Shown: in pieces, positions 7,203 to 14,477 of the stretch
Layout: each line of letters opens with the position of its first letter
Position numbering within the stretch: the stretch's first letter is position 1
Assembly: GCA_002408385.1 (NCBI GenBank)
Contig: DHSB01000007.1
Span: 10,316 to 29,806, forward strand
DNA from: Myxococcales bacterium UBA5297
GTDB lineage: Bacteria > Myxococcota > Myxococcia > Myxococcales > UBA5297
Length of the DNA: 19,491 nucleotides
Direction of reading: 5' to 3'
Position numbers and translations under genes: made by a program
The notes under the pieces: model-generated
Database searches by the model: none
What the model was told of the DNA's origin: nothing
What the model saw: only the letters and a program-made list of their open reading frames with translations

Positions 7203-8267
7203 TCAGCTCTCGAAAGCCCCCGCGAGCCCCGGCCAGCTATCGAGCGGCTCGGTCGAGCGCACGAGGTGGACCCCGGCCGCGGCAAACCGCTCGAACGCCT
7301 TCTCGGTCCTCCCGGTGAAGTCGACCGCGAAGCCGCCCCTGGGGTCGGGGACCGCGACGCAGGACATGCAGTCGGTGAGCAGATAGAGCTTCTCGGCGAG
7401 CCGAAGCTGGCGCGCCGAGGCCTCGCCGAGCAGATCCTCGATGGTGAACCGCACGCAATGGCTCGCCGCCTGGCCAGCAATCAGGACCGCGTCCGCCTCG
7501 AGCAGACGCCCGAGAAACCGGGTGTTCTTCTCGGCCAGGACACCGCCGTCGTGCCGGGTGAGGACCTCGGGCCGCAGCACCGAGTAGTTCTCGGTCAGCG
7601 GGTTGTTGCCCTTGACCTCGGTCCACGACTGGCTCTGGCGCACGTAGTCGTGGAAGAGCCTGGCTTCGTGGACGAGCCCGACGAGCGCGTGGCCCTCGCT
7701 GCCGATGATGCAGTGAGGCGGCCACAGGTAGAGCGTGTACTTGCCCTCCCGCTCGAGCTCTTCGCAGTAGTAGCGCACTTGGCGCCTGAGCCACTCGTAG
7801 TCGCCGTCGCAGAGCCATGGCGCCACCGCGGGGTTCGGGCGGAAGCGCCCCGCATCGAGATCCGCGACGTTGATCTCCTGGTGCGGACTCGGGTGCCGGC
7901 CGTTGGCGTCGAGCCAGAAGGAGGGCGAGAAGACCTGGTAGGCGAGGTGGCTGTCGAGCGTCGTGGTGATGTGCGTGATGCGGCTGAGCTCCCGGTAGAT
8001 GAACTCGGCGGTGCGGCGCGAATCCTCGAGCGCACCGCGCCCGCTGTGGCCGGCGACGTAGAGGCTGCCCTCGGGCAGGCAGAAGTCTTTCTGCATGTCG
8101 ACCAGCAGCAGGTGTAGGACGAAGCGGTCTGCACCGCAGGGGGCGATCGTGTAGCGACGCCGCCAGTGCGCGGCCTCGACGAGCATCTGCTGCTGGTCAG
8201 GCCAGTAGTCGGCGCGAGCGACGTTGCCCGCCTCGTAGAACGGCGGGTTCGGAAGACGACCGCTCAT
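7203..8267 (-). CDS. Nicotinamidase/isochorismatase-like cysteine hydrolase, enlarged form
   Basis: A 354-aa member of the cysteine hydrolase (PncA-like) superfamily. The catalytic triad can be placed: D57 in LLLVDMQKDFCLP, K219 in WTEVKGNNPLTENYSV and C271 in AGQAASHCVRF. Metal-site residues typical of nicotinamidases are also present: D105 and H107 in TLDSHLAYQVF and H185 in LWPPHCIIGSEGHAL. This fits hydrolysis of nicotinamide or a related amide in NAD salvage, in the cytoplasm. It is much longer than the usual 180-220 aa: about 45 extra residues precede the first strand, and the D-x-H to H185 interval is about 78 residues, against about 32 in classical PncA. ATG at 8267 is preferred over the in-frame ATG at 8279 because GGAGG sits five bases before it. 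It follows serC, but a strong terminator lies between. The superfamily is firm; nicotinamide as substrate is probable. Confidence 0.87.
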   Translation of the reverse strand: MSGRLPNPPFYEAGNVARADYWPDQQQMLVEAAHWRRRYTIAPCGADRFVLHLLLVDMQKDFCLPEGSLYVAGHSGRGALEDSRRTAEFIYRELSRITHITTTLDSHLAYQVFSPSFWLDANGRHPSPHQEINVADLDAGRFRPNPAVAPWLCDGDYEWLRRQVRYYCEELEREGKYTLYLWPPHCIIGSEGHALVGLVHEARLFHDYVRQSQSWTEVKGNNPLTENYSVLRPEVLTRHDGGVLAEKNTRFLGRLLEADAVLIAGQAASHCVRFTIEDLLGEASARQLRLAEKLYLLTDCMSCVAVPDPRGGFAVDFTGRTEKAFERFAAAGVHLVRSTEPLDSWPGLAGAFES

Positions 8268-8569
8268 GGGCGCCTCCATGGCTGCTGGGGAACGGCCCGT
8301 AAAGTCGATCGCCCGCCCGCCAAGGGCGGCTGCACACTTGGGTGCAGGGACCTGCCGCGAGCGAAGGCCCGCGCGCAGCGCAGGCGCTCTGGAAGACTTG
8401 TCGAAGAAGCCTTCGAGCGAAGACCGATCAGCCCGCGCGTAGGCAAGCGCTCGCGAGGCCGATGTCGAGGGCTCGGCCCCGCCTCCCTCGTTCCTCGGGA
8501 GGCTGACGCTCAGGATGCGCGGGATGCGGGGCCGAGGGAGGCTCCGCGACGTCTCCTGCAGACCCAAAA
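8268..8569 (-). other. Long untranslated leader region upstream of the cysteine hydrolase gene
   Basis: About 300 bases with no credible gene on either strand; the open frame that extends the hydrolase upstream is Arg/Ser/Pro-rich and lacks family character. The stretch contains a small perfect hairpin at 8401-8416 (TCGAAG, four-base loop, CTTCGA) and the larger alternative-pairing block described separately. I cannot find a convincing -35/-10 pair for the hydrolase, so it may be transcribed from within this leader or by read-through from serC. Confidence 0.5.
8472..8542 (-). promoter_or_regulatory. Alternative-pairing leader structure, possible RNA switch
   Basis: Three pairings compete for the same bases. 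An 11-bp perfect inverted repeat joins 8472-8482 with 8526-8536 (CTCGGCCCCGC / GCGGGGCCGAG). A 10-bp perfect repeat joins 8481-8490 with 8533-8542 (GCCTCCCTCG / CGAGGGAGGC). A 7-bp local hairpin joins 8481-8487 with 8497-8503. They share 8481-8487 and 8533-8536, so they cannot all form at once. The block lies about 200 bases before the hydrolase start, on its transcribed side. It matches no riboswitch class that I can recognise. Confidence 0.4.
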
Positions 8570-8598
8570 GAGAAAGGGGCCTTTGCAGGCCCCTTCTC
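8560..8598 (-). terminator. Rho-independent terminator of serC
   Basis: Read on the minus strand, 26 bases after the serC stop, GAGAAGGGGCC pairs with GGCCCCTTTCTC around a 6-base loop. The central 8 bp are perfect and one base is bulged near the base of the stem. CTTTTGGG follows. A GC-rich stem plus a T run right after a stop codon supports intrinsic termination. Confidence 0.75.
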
Positions 8599-8624
8599 GC
8601 AACCTCAGGACAGCACGGGTCCTG

Positions 8625-9713
8625 CTAGCCGTTCGCCTTCGCGAAGCTCTCCATGAAGGAGACGAGCGTCTTGACGTTCTCGACGCTCACCGCGTTGTAG
8701 GTCGAGGCGCGGATGCCACCGACGCTGCGGTGCCCCTTGAGGCCGACCATGCCGTTTTTCTTCGCCTCGGAGATGAACTTCTCCTCGAGCTCTCCGCTGG
8801 GCAGGCGGAAGACGACGTTCATGTACGAGCGGCTGTCCTTCTCGACCGGCGAGCGGTAGAAGTCGCTCATCTTCTCGAGAGCGCCGTAGAGCAGCGCGCC
8901 CTTCTCCTCGTTGTTCTTGGCGACCTGGTCGAGCCCCCCGATGCTCTTCATCCACGCGAGCACGTTGCGGACCATGTAGATCGCGAAGGTCGGCGGCGTG
9001 TTGAACAGCGAGTTGGCCTTGATATAGGTCGAGTACTTGAGCGTCTTCGGGAGATCCTTGCGCTCGTTCTTCTCTACGAACTCCTTGTTGACGAGCACGA
9101 CGACGACGCCCGACGGGCCGATGTTCTTCTGCGCGCCGGCGTAGGTGAGCGCGTGCTTGGAGACGTCGAACTTCTTCCACAGGAAATCCGAGCTCATGTC
9201 GGCGACGAGCGGCACGTTGCCGACCTCGGGCGTGTAGTGCCACTGGGTCCCGAAGATGGTGTTGTTGGACGTGTAGTGCGCGTAGGCCGCCTGCGGGTCG
9301 ACCTTGATCTCGTCCTGCTTCGGGATACGGGTGAAGCGCTCCTCGTGCTCGGTCGTCACCGCGACGCGCGGGGTGCTGAGCGCCTTCGCCTCGCCCAGCG
9401 CGACCTTCGCCCAGTGCCCGGTGATCAGGTAGTCGGGGTTTTTGCCCGCGTGCGCAAAGTTCATCGGCAGCAGGCAGAACTGCAGGTGCGCGCCGCCCTG
9501 CATGAACACCACCTCGTGCGTCTCCGGGACGCTGAGCAGCTCGCGCAGCAACGAGATGGCCTCGTTGTGGACCGCGTCGTAGTCCTTGCCGCGGTGGCTG
9601 TGCTCCATGATCGACATGCCGGTGCTTCCAAACTCGATGAACTCGTCGCGGGCACGCTCGAGCGCGGGGAGAGGAAGACCAGCGGGACCGGCGTTGAAGT
9701 TGATGACTCGCAT
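8625..9713 (-). CDS. serC: Phosphoserine aminotransferase
   Basis: A 362-aa class V PLP aminotransferase, the usual SerC length. It converts 3-phosphohydroxypyruvate and glutamate to O-phosphoserine and 2-oxoglutarate, step 2 of serine synthesis, and also serves pyridoxal phosphate synthesis. Family marks in order: [11 protein letters not shown] at 4-14, [17 protein letters not shown] at 30-46, [10 protein letters not shown] at 70-79, the TGHWAK segment near 98-103, ADMSSDFLW at 171-179 and the PLP lysine K196 in [22 protein letters not shown] and [16 protein letters not shown] come near the end. ATG at 9713 has GAGGAG seven bases upstream and matches the conserved N-terminus; the open frame beyond it is non-coding. 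It is divergent from the gene at 9907 and ends in its own terminator. No other serine-pathway gene is next to it. Confidence 0.97.
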   Translation of the reverse strand: MRVINFNAGPAGLPLPALERARDEFIEFGSTGMSIMEHSHRGKDYDAVHNEAISLLRELLSVPETHEVVFMQGGAHLQFCLLPMNFAHAGKNPDYLITGHWAKVALGEAKALSTPRVAVTTEHEERFTRIPKQDEIKVDPQAAYAHYTSNNTIFGTQWHYTPEVGNVPLVADMSSDFLWKKFDVSKHALTYAGAQKNIGPSGVVVVLVNKEFVEKNERKDLPKTLKYSTYIKANSLFNTPPTFAIYMVRNVLAWMKSIGGLDQVAKNNEEKGALLYGALEKMSDFYRSPVEKDSRSYMNVVFRLPSGELEEKFISEAKKNGMVGLKGHRSVGGIRASTYNAVSVENVKTLVSFMESFAKANG

Positions 9714-9892
9714 GGGGAATCTCCTCAAAGACGGGCCGACCGAAGCGGGCGGCCTCGCGGCCTGAGAAAAGCGCTGAGAACTCTTGCTCGAAAGCTGCCG
9801 GAACTGCAAGCGCCTTCTGGCCCGTCGGCCACCCGGGCTGCTAGCGGCATCCTTGACGGCCGCGTTTTTCGCGCCGTTCGCGCAGGCGCGCT

Positions 9893-9898
9893 TAGAAT
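9893..9898 (+). promoter_or_regulatory. Candidate -10 element for a leaderless transcript
   Basis: TAGAAT, five of six bases of the TATAAT consensus, ends eight bases before the ATG at 9907. Transcription would start at or within a base or two of the start codon, and no Shine-Dalgarno is present. No good -35 hexamer lies 16-18 bases upstream; TTGACG at 9853 is too far away. Confidence 0.4.
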
Positions 9899-9906
9899 CC
9901 GAGCCC

Positions 9907-10473
9907 ATGGAAAGCTCCGGTGACAAGCTCTTCAAGTTCGGCGTGCTCCTCGTCTTCGGCCTGGTCGCCTTCGCCGCCGTCCTCATCGTCCTCAACAAAG
10001 AGGAGACGGCCGCCGAGCAGGCCGTCGTCCAGGGCACCGACGTCGCCGAGGAGCTGGCCCGCCTGCACCAGCGCGCGGCGCGGGGCGCGTTCGACGGCTC
10101 GGACAAGCTCGAGATGCGCCTTATCCAGGCCGGGTTTCCGCCCAGGCGTCCCCTCCCCTCGCTCGAGCCGCGAGCCCGCCTCAAGGGCGGCGGGACCGCC
10201 ACGCTCGACGGGCACCTGGTCTCGGTCGCCCACTACGCGACCGAGGACTCACGCCTGACGCTGTTCCTGCTGCCGCTCTTCGCCGAGGCCATCCCCTCGA
10301 CCGCCGCCACCATCGTGCGCCACCGCGCCCAGCTCTCGATGGCCCGCCGCGGCCCGGTCACCGTCGTCTTCTGGAAGCGCGGCCACTGGGTCACTGCGGT
10401 TGCGACCGAGGGCAACGACGCTCTGGTCAACGCCTTCGTCGATCTCGTCTGGTTCGCCGAGCGGCGTCTCTAA
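9907..10473 (+). CDS. Membrane-anchored protein with anti-sigma-like periplasmic domain
   Basis: A 188-aa protein of unknown role. A short positive N-terminus (K7, K10) precedes one membrane segment at about 11-29 ([19 protein letters not shown]), so the remaining 155 residues should be periplasmic. A helical, charged linker (30-75) and a Pro-rich stretch are followed by a domain at about 93-185 with [45 protein letters not shown] and [11 protein letters not shown]. This order (small-Gly strand, LTLF strand, VVFW..G...AV strands, final helix) resembles the outer domain of many membrane anti-sigma factors, but the cytoplasmic zinc-finger half is absent. That likeness is my reading, not a search result. 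ATG at 9907 has no Shine-Dalgarno and a TAGAAT box just upstream. It is divergent from serC and converges on the SprT-like gene with 9 bases between stops. Confidence 0.8.
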   Translation: MESSGDKLFKFGVLLVFGLVAFAAVLIVLNKEETAAEQAVVQGTDVAEELARLHQRAARGAFDGSDKLEMRLIQAGFPPRRPLPSLEPRARLKGGGTATLDGHLVSVAHYATEDSRLTLFLLPLFAEAIPSTAATIVRHRAQLSMARRGPVTVVFWKRGHWVTAVATEGNDALVNAFVDLVWFAERRL

Positions 10474-10482
10474 GCTAGCCCG

Positions 10483-11367
10483 TCAGGCCGCCCGCCGGGC
10501 GCGCATGGGGACCTTGCCCAGCAGCAGGCCCAGGTTCTCGCGCTCCCAGGCGAGCGCGCGCTCGTAGTCAGGGTAGTCGCGCTCACGCGCGCGAAACTCG
10601 GGGCCGTGGTGCTGGCGACGCCCTCCGCGCTGCTTCGCGGGGACCGCCTGGTGCAGCATCTCGTGAAAGACGATGTAGGCGACGAAAAAGCCCGGCACCT
10701 CGGGGCGATCGAGCCCCGGGTGGATTCGAATCGTGCGTCCGAGATGGTCGTAGACGCCCATGCGGATCGTGCGCCGCCGCCTTCCTGTCGACGCGCGCCC
10801 CCAGCCGATGCGCGCGTCGATTCGGCCCTCGAAGCAGACCGCGTTGAGCCGGTCGAAGATCTCCTGCAGGTCCCAAATCTTGCCCTTGGCGACCAGCGGG
10901 GGCGCGGCGCGGCCTCCGCCCGCGTCGCGACGAATCTGCCCGCTGTTCGCACGGACGAACTGGTCGATGATCCGGCCAGCCTCCTTGCGCCCGCGCCCCG
11001 CGTAGTCGGCGACCGCGCGCACGACGCTCTCCGGCGCGGCGAGAAACATGTGGTGGACCCGCACCGACAGGACCTGCTGACTGCGCCGGTACGAGAGCAT
11101 CGTCGAGCGGTTGTCGGTCACGCACAGGCGGACCGGCCTGTCGAGCTGCTCCGAGATGGCGCTCGCCATCTCGCGCGCCCGTTCGAGCACCTGCGCCTTG
11201 GACGAAGGAGCCCGCGGGCGACCTTGAGGCTCGTCGGCAATCTCGAAGGGACAAGCCTCCGGTCCCACCTCGATCTGGAGCTCGGCCATCGGGTCGGCGA
11301 CATCGACTGACGGCCTCTCGGGCCGGGCCAGGGGCAGCTCAAGCTGGGCACGCACGGGGCGGATCAT
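10483..11367 (-). CDS. SprT-like zinc metalloprotein
   Basis: A 294-aa protein whose C-terminal half is SprT-like. The zinc-peptidase motif is H235-E236-M-L-H239 in YIVFHEMLHQAV, and the third ligand is probably H253 or H254 in QHHGPEFRARERDYP. IFDRLNAVCFEGRIDARIGW at 170-189 matches the usual SprT entry (LN..FF.G.L), followed by an Arg-rich loop and RIHPGLD. Residues 1-160 have no recognised domain: an acidic/Pro-rich start, then a basic segment with LCVTDNRSTMLSYRRS. SprT/Spartan-type proteins act on DNA-protein crosslinks or have unknown roles in bacteria; proteolysis is likely but unproven. ATG at 11367 (GGCGAG upstream) is preferred; ATG at 11385 would add six residues. It converges with the gene at 9907 and is divergent from adenosine deaminase. 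Confidence 0.85.
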   Translation of the reverse strand: MIRPVRAQLELPLARPERPSVDVADPMAELQIEVGPEACPFEIADEPQGRPRAPSSKAQVLERAREMASAISEQLDRPVRLCVTDNRSTMLSYRRSQQVLSVRVHHMFLAAPESVVRAVADYAGRGRKEAGRIIDQFVRANSGQIRRDAGGGRAAPPLVAKGKIWDLQEIFDRLNAVCFEGRIDARIGWGRASTGRRRRTIRMGVYDHLGRTIRIHPGLDRPEVPGFFVAYIVFHEMLHQAVPAKQRGGRRQHHGPEFRARERDYPDYERALAWERENLGLLLGKVPMRARRAA

Positions 11368-11645
11368 ACGTCGGCTCGCCAACATTTCCAGGATCCGGCG
11401 CCTGCCCAGTCGGGCAGCGCTCAAGTATGCGGCGGGCCGCGCGGCGCGCGGCTTGCCCGGCCCTCGCGCCAAGCGCACTCTGCCGAGCGCCGGGGCCGCG
11501 GCGAGCGGGAAAGCCCGCTACGTCGTCGACTGTTCGAGGTAGGCGAGGCGGCTTTGTTGCAAAAGTAGCATCGGCGGCGCGGGCACCCTACTATTGCCCG
11601 ATAACCTTTTGGCTAGTTTTGCAGCCTGATCGACGAGGAGTTGCG
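11368..11645. other. Divergent intergenic region between SprT-like and adenosine deaminase genes
   Basis: The region should hold promoters in both directions but no clear -35/-10 pair is visible. TACTAT at 11589-11594 could be a -10 for adenosine deaminase. Three hairpins occur: CTGCCC / GGGCAG (11402-11417), GCCGCGC / GCGCGGC (11436-11452) and AGCGGG / CCCGCT (11504-11519). The 11550-11630 part is clearly richer in A and T than its surroundings, as expected for a promoter. Confidence 0.4.
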
Positions 11646-12797
11646 ATGTCCCAGAACGAGCACGAGCAGCAGGCGATACCCTCTACTGCCCGACGCGCGA
11701 CGATTGCCCCGCCGCCAGCGATGGAGGTCACCGAGGAGCTGTTGCGGGCGCTGCCCAAGGCCGACCTGCACTGCCACCTGGACGGCTCGATGCGGCTCAA
11801 GACCATTCTCGAGCTCGCCGAACGCCAGAAGGTCAAGCTGCCGGCCGAGAACGAGGAACAGCTCGCCCGGGCCATCCACATGGGGCAAGTCTGCAACAGC
11901 CTCGAGGAGTACCTGGTCGCGTTCGACGTGACGCTCTCGGTCCTGCAAACCGAGGAGGCGCTCTACCGCTCGGCATACGAGCTGGCCCTCGACGCGGCCG
12001 CCGAGAACGTGCGCTACCTCGAGGTGCGCTACTCGCCCGCCCTGCATCAGCAGCGCGGCTTGAAGATGACCCAGATCCTCGAGTCAGTCCTCGAAGGCCT
12101 GCGCGACGCGAAGCACGAGGTGGGCATCAAGAGCGGGGTCATCATCTGCGGAATCCGCCACATCAACCCGCAATCCTCGATGCGCCAGGCCGAGCTCGCG
12201 GTCGCTTACAAGAACAAGGGCGTCAAGGGCTTCGACCTCGCCGGTGCCGAATACGACTTCCCGGCCAAGGACCACAAGTCGGCCTTCCAGCTCATCCTCA
12301 ACAACAACGTCAACTGCACTTGCCACGCCGGCGAGGCCTACGGGCCCGAGTCGATCGCCCAGGCGCTACACCTGGTCGGCGCCCACCGTATCGGACACGG
12401 CGTGCGGCTGCGCGAGGATGGCGATCTGCTCAACTACGTCAACGACCACCGCATCCCCATCGAGGTCTGTCCCAGCTCCAACGTACAGACCGGCGCGGTC
12501 TCTGACCTCGCCAACCATCCCATCCGCTTCTACTTCGACTATGGCCTCCGGGTAACGGTCAACACCGACAACCGCCTGATCACCGACACCACGATGACCA
12601 AGGAGCTGTGGCTGCTGCACAAGCATCTTGGCTTTACGCTCGAGGACTTGGTGACCATGCTCGTCTTCTCCTTCAAGAGCGCCTTCCTGCCGTATCGAGA
12701 GAAGGCCGACCTGATCGCCGCGGTCAACACCGAGATCGAGGAGACGCTGCGCCGCCAGCAGAAGGGGCGGGTCCAGGCGGTTCCGGCCGCGGGTTGA
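11646..12797 (+). CDS. add: Adenosine deaminase
   Basis: A 383-aa member of the adenosine/AMP deaminase family, converting adenosine (or deoxyadenosine) to inosine in purine salvage, in the cytoplasm. Active-site residues are in place: zinc ligands H42 and H44 (ADLHCHLDGS), H227 with the catalytic E230 (CHAGEAYGP), H251 (HRIGHGVRL) and zinc ligand D308. The residue after D308 is N309 (VTVNTDNRLITD), where mammalian and E. coli enzymes have a second Asp that contacts the purine; the same TDN form is, from memory, common in actinobacterial-type members, so activity is still expected, though substrate preference may differ. The first 28 residues are a polar extension before the barrel. ATG at 11646 has GAGGAG seven bases upstream; the frame open further upstream is spacer. 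A strong terminator follows, so it is probably monocistronic. Confidence 0.93.
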   Translation: MSQNEHEQQAIPSTARRATIAPPPAMEVTEELLRALPKADLHCHLDGSMRLKTILELAERQKVKLPAENEEQLARAIHMGQVCNSLEEYLVAFDVTLSVLQTEEALYRSAYELALDAAAENVRYLEVRYSPALHQQRGLKMTQILESVLEGLRDAKHEVGIKSGVIICGIRHINPQSSMRQAELAVAYKNKGVKGFDLAGAEYDFPAKDHKSAFQLILNNNVNCTCHAGEAYGPESIAQALHLVGAHRIGHGVRLREDGDLLNYVNDHRIPIEVCPSSNVQTGAVSDLANHPIRFYFDYGLRVTVNTDNRLITDTTMTKELWLLHKHLGFTLEDLVTMLVFSFKSAFLPYREKADLIAAVNTEIEETLRRQQKGRVQAVPAAG

Positions 12798-12823
12798 GCC
12801 CTGCGCCCCCCTTTTCGCCTTTC

Positions 12824-12862
12824 AGGCCGCCTCGGGCAGCACGCCCGGGCGGCCTTCGTCTT
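12824..12862 (+). terminator. Rho-independent terminator of adenosine deaminase gene
   Basis: AGGCCGCC (12824-12831) pairs with GGCGGCCT (12848-12855), and inside it CGGGC (12833-12837) pairs with GCCCG (12843-12847), leaving one bulged T and a five-base loop. TCGTCTTTC follows. It lies 26 bases after the stop codon. Confidence 0.7.
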
Positions 12863-12973
12863 TCGGTGGCTTTTCGGCCCCACGGCGCGTCTCTATCGTC
12901 TGAGTGGAGTCCAAGCCGACGCCTGAGCGCAGCCCGCGCGGCCTTGGCAATCGGACTGCCAGGAGAGCAGGCC

Positions 12974-14077
12974 ATGGCGCGATTCCACGACGGACCAATC
13001 ATCGAGAAGGTCGAAGCGTCGGCCTATGCGATCGCCACCGACAGCCCGGAGTCAGACGGCACCCTGGCGTGGGAGAAGACCACTCTCGTGCTCGTCGAAG
13101 TGCTGGCCGACGGCACGGCCGGCATCGGCTACACCTACGCCGACGCTGCGGTCGCCCGCCTTGTCAACGCTCGGCTCAACCAGGTGGTCGAGGGTCGCGA
13201 CCCGATGGCCGTCGAGGAGGTTTGGCTCGCCATGCGGCGCGAGGTGCGCAACCACGGCTACTGTGGCCTGAGCGCCATGGGCATCTCGGCCGTCGACCTC
13301 GCGCTCTGGGACCTCAAGGCCCGCCTGCTCGATGTGTCGGTCGCCACCCTGCTAGGCCGGGTTCGCCCGCGCGTCTCCGTCTACGGGAGCGGAGGCTTTA
13401 CCTCCTACTCCATCCCCGAGCTCGAGGGCCAACTCGCCGGCTGGGTCGCCCAAGGCATCTCGCGCGTGAAGATGAAGGTCGGCAGGGCCCCGGAGGAGGA
13501 TCCCGACCGCGTCGCCGCGGCGCGCAGCGCCATCGGCCCGAGCTGCGAGCTCTTCGTCGACGCCAACGGCGCCTACGGTCGAAAGGAGGCGCTCGCCATG
13601 GCCTCGCTATTCGCCGACGTCGGCGTGAGCTGGTTCGAGGAACCGGTCAGCTCGGACGATCTCGAGGGCCTGCGGCTCGTGCGCGACCGCTCGCCGGCCG
13701 GCATGGACATCGCCGCGGGCGAGTACGGGTTCCACTCCAACTACTTTCGAAGGATGCTCGCAGCCGGCGCGGTCGACGTGCTCCAAGCCGACGTGACCCG
13801 CTGCGGAGGCTTCACCGGCTTTGCCAAGGTCGCCGCGCTTTGCGAGGCGTTCGGGTTGCCGCTTTCGACTCATTGCGCGCCGGCGCTCTCGCTCTTCGCC
13901 GCCTGCTCGGCGCAACCGGTGCGGCACCTCGAGTGGTTCCACGATCACGCGCGAATCGAGCAGATGCTCTTCGACGGCACGCCCCAGCCCTTCGGCGGCG
14001 CCCTCGAGCCCAACCTCGCGCGGGCTGGCCTCGGGCTCGTCTTCAAGCGGCAGGACGCGGCGCGCTTCGCCCTCTGA
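12974..14077 (+). CDS. Enolase-superfamily enzyme, mandelate racemase/muconate lactonizing type
   Basis: A 367-aa enzyme of the mandelate racemase subgroup. The N-terminal capping domain (about 8-130) includes GYCGLSAMGISAVDLALWDL. Barrel residues are complete: K166-M-K168 (SRVKMKVG), metal ligands D196 (FVDANGAY), E222 (WFEEPVSSDD) and E250 (IAAGEYGF), the Asp-His dyad D273 (LQADVTRCGG) and H300 (LSTHCAP), and E320 in HLEWFHDH. The K-x-K plus Asp-His dyad defines racemases and acid-sugar dehydratases that abstract the proton next to a carboxylate. The specific substrate (sugar acid, hydroxy acid) cannot be told. ATG at 12974 has AGGAGA eight bases upstream. No sugar-acid pathway genes are adjacent; the neighbours are adenosine deaminase and, after 400 bases, a DMT-type transporter that might import or export the substrate. 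Confidence 0.93.
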   Translation: MARFHDGPIIEKVEASAYAIATDSPESDGTLAWEKTTLVLVEVLADGTAGIGYTYADAAVARLVNARLNQVVEGRDPMAVEEVWLAMRREVRNHGYCGLSAMGISAVDLALWDLKARLLDVSVATLLGRVRPRVSVYGSGGFTSYSIPELEGQLAGWVAQGISRVKMKVGRAPEEDPDRVAAARSAIGPSCELFVDANGAYGRKEALAMASLFADVGVSWFEEPVSSDDLEGLRLVRDRSPAGMDIAAGEYGFHSNYFRRMLAAGAVDVLQADVTRCGGFTGFAKVAALCEAFGLPLSTHCAPALSLFAACSAQPVRHLEWFHDHARIEQMLFDGTPQPFGGALEPNLARAGLGLVFKRQDAARFAL

Positions 14078-14132
14078 CGACCTTCGATAGGCTACCGGGC
14101 GACCTGGGGGGCGCCGGCCCGCCCGGCCCCAT

Positions 14133-14152
14133 GGCTTGCCTCCGAGCAAGCC
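14133..14152 (+). terminator. Possible terminator hairpin after the enolase-superfamily gene
   Basis: GGCTTGC and GCAAGCC form a perfect 7-bp stem with a six-base loop, 55 bases after the stop codon. Only CGTTTCC follows, so it may be a weak terminator or simply a stem-loop built from the hexamer repeated in these spacers. Confidence 0.35.
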
Positions 14153-14415
14153 CGTTTCCGCGAGTGATAGCGCCCTCACATGAAGGCGAGCGCTTCTGTC
14201 TGGGCTCTCGACGGGTTTGTTTGCCATCGGCGGTCGAGGCTGCGTCCCGGGCCCGGGCGCCCGCAAGCCCGGCAAGCTCAGCGCCCTGCCAAAGCTGTCG
14301 CCTGAAAGCGAGGTCTTCGACCCTCCCGAGCCGAGGCAGAAAACCCCGAGGACAAGCCCGCTTAGGCGGCCCCGCGCTTCGCAGCCCATCGGCCCTCTTT
14401 CGCGCTTGCACAAAC

Positions 14416-14446
14416 AGTGCGAAGTAGTGCACGCACTTTTCTTTGC
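14416..14446 (+). promoter_or_regulatory. Inverted repeat with T tract before the transporter gene
   Basis: AGTGCG (14416-14421) pairs with CGCACT (14432-14437) around ten bases, and TTTTCTTT follows, ending about 30 bases before the transporter ATG. TTGCA / TGCAA can close around it. It could be an attenuator-like terminator in the leader or an operator; AGTGC also repeats directly at 14426. Confidence 0.35.
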
Positions 14447-14477
14447 AATCAGCAGGGCGGGGCGAGAGGATGGTCCG

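Larger units (their letters stand above)
14078..14477. other. Gene-free spacer with repeats, between enolase-superfamily and transporter genes
   Basis: Four hundred bases with no credible gene; the open frames here are Arg/Pro/Ser-rich on both strands. It contains a hairpin at 14133-14152, the perfect palindrome CCCGGGCCCGGG at 14246-14257, five copies of GCAAGC or its complement GCTTGC (14134, 14146, 14262, 14272, 14405), and an inverted repeat with a T run just before the transporter gene. No clear promoter pair is visible. Confidence 0.5.

Noticed and set aside
9853..9898. TTGACG and TAGAAT as a -35/-10 pair
   Set aside because: The hexamers are 34 bases apart, far beyond the 16-19 allowed; only the -10 was kept.
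8166..9923. Plus-strand open frame of 585 codons opposite serC
   Set aside because: serC on the minus strand is unmistakable; this frame is Leu/Val/Arg/Asp-rich antisense sequence.
10720..10733. GGATTCGAATC resembling a tRNA T-loop
   Set aside because: It lies inside the SprT-like coding sequence and no cloverleaf arms surround it.
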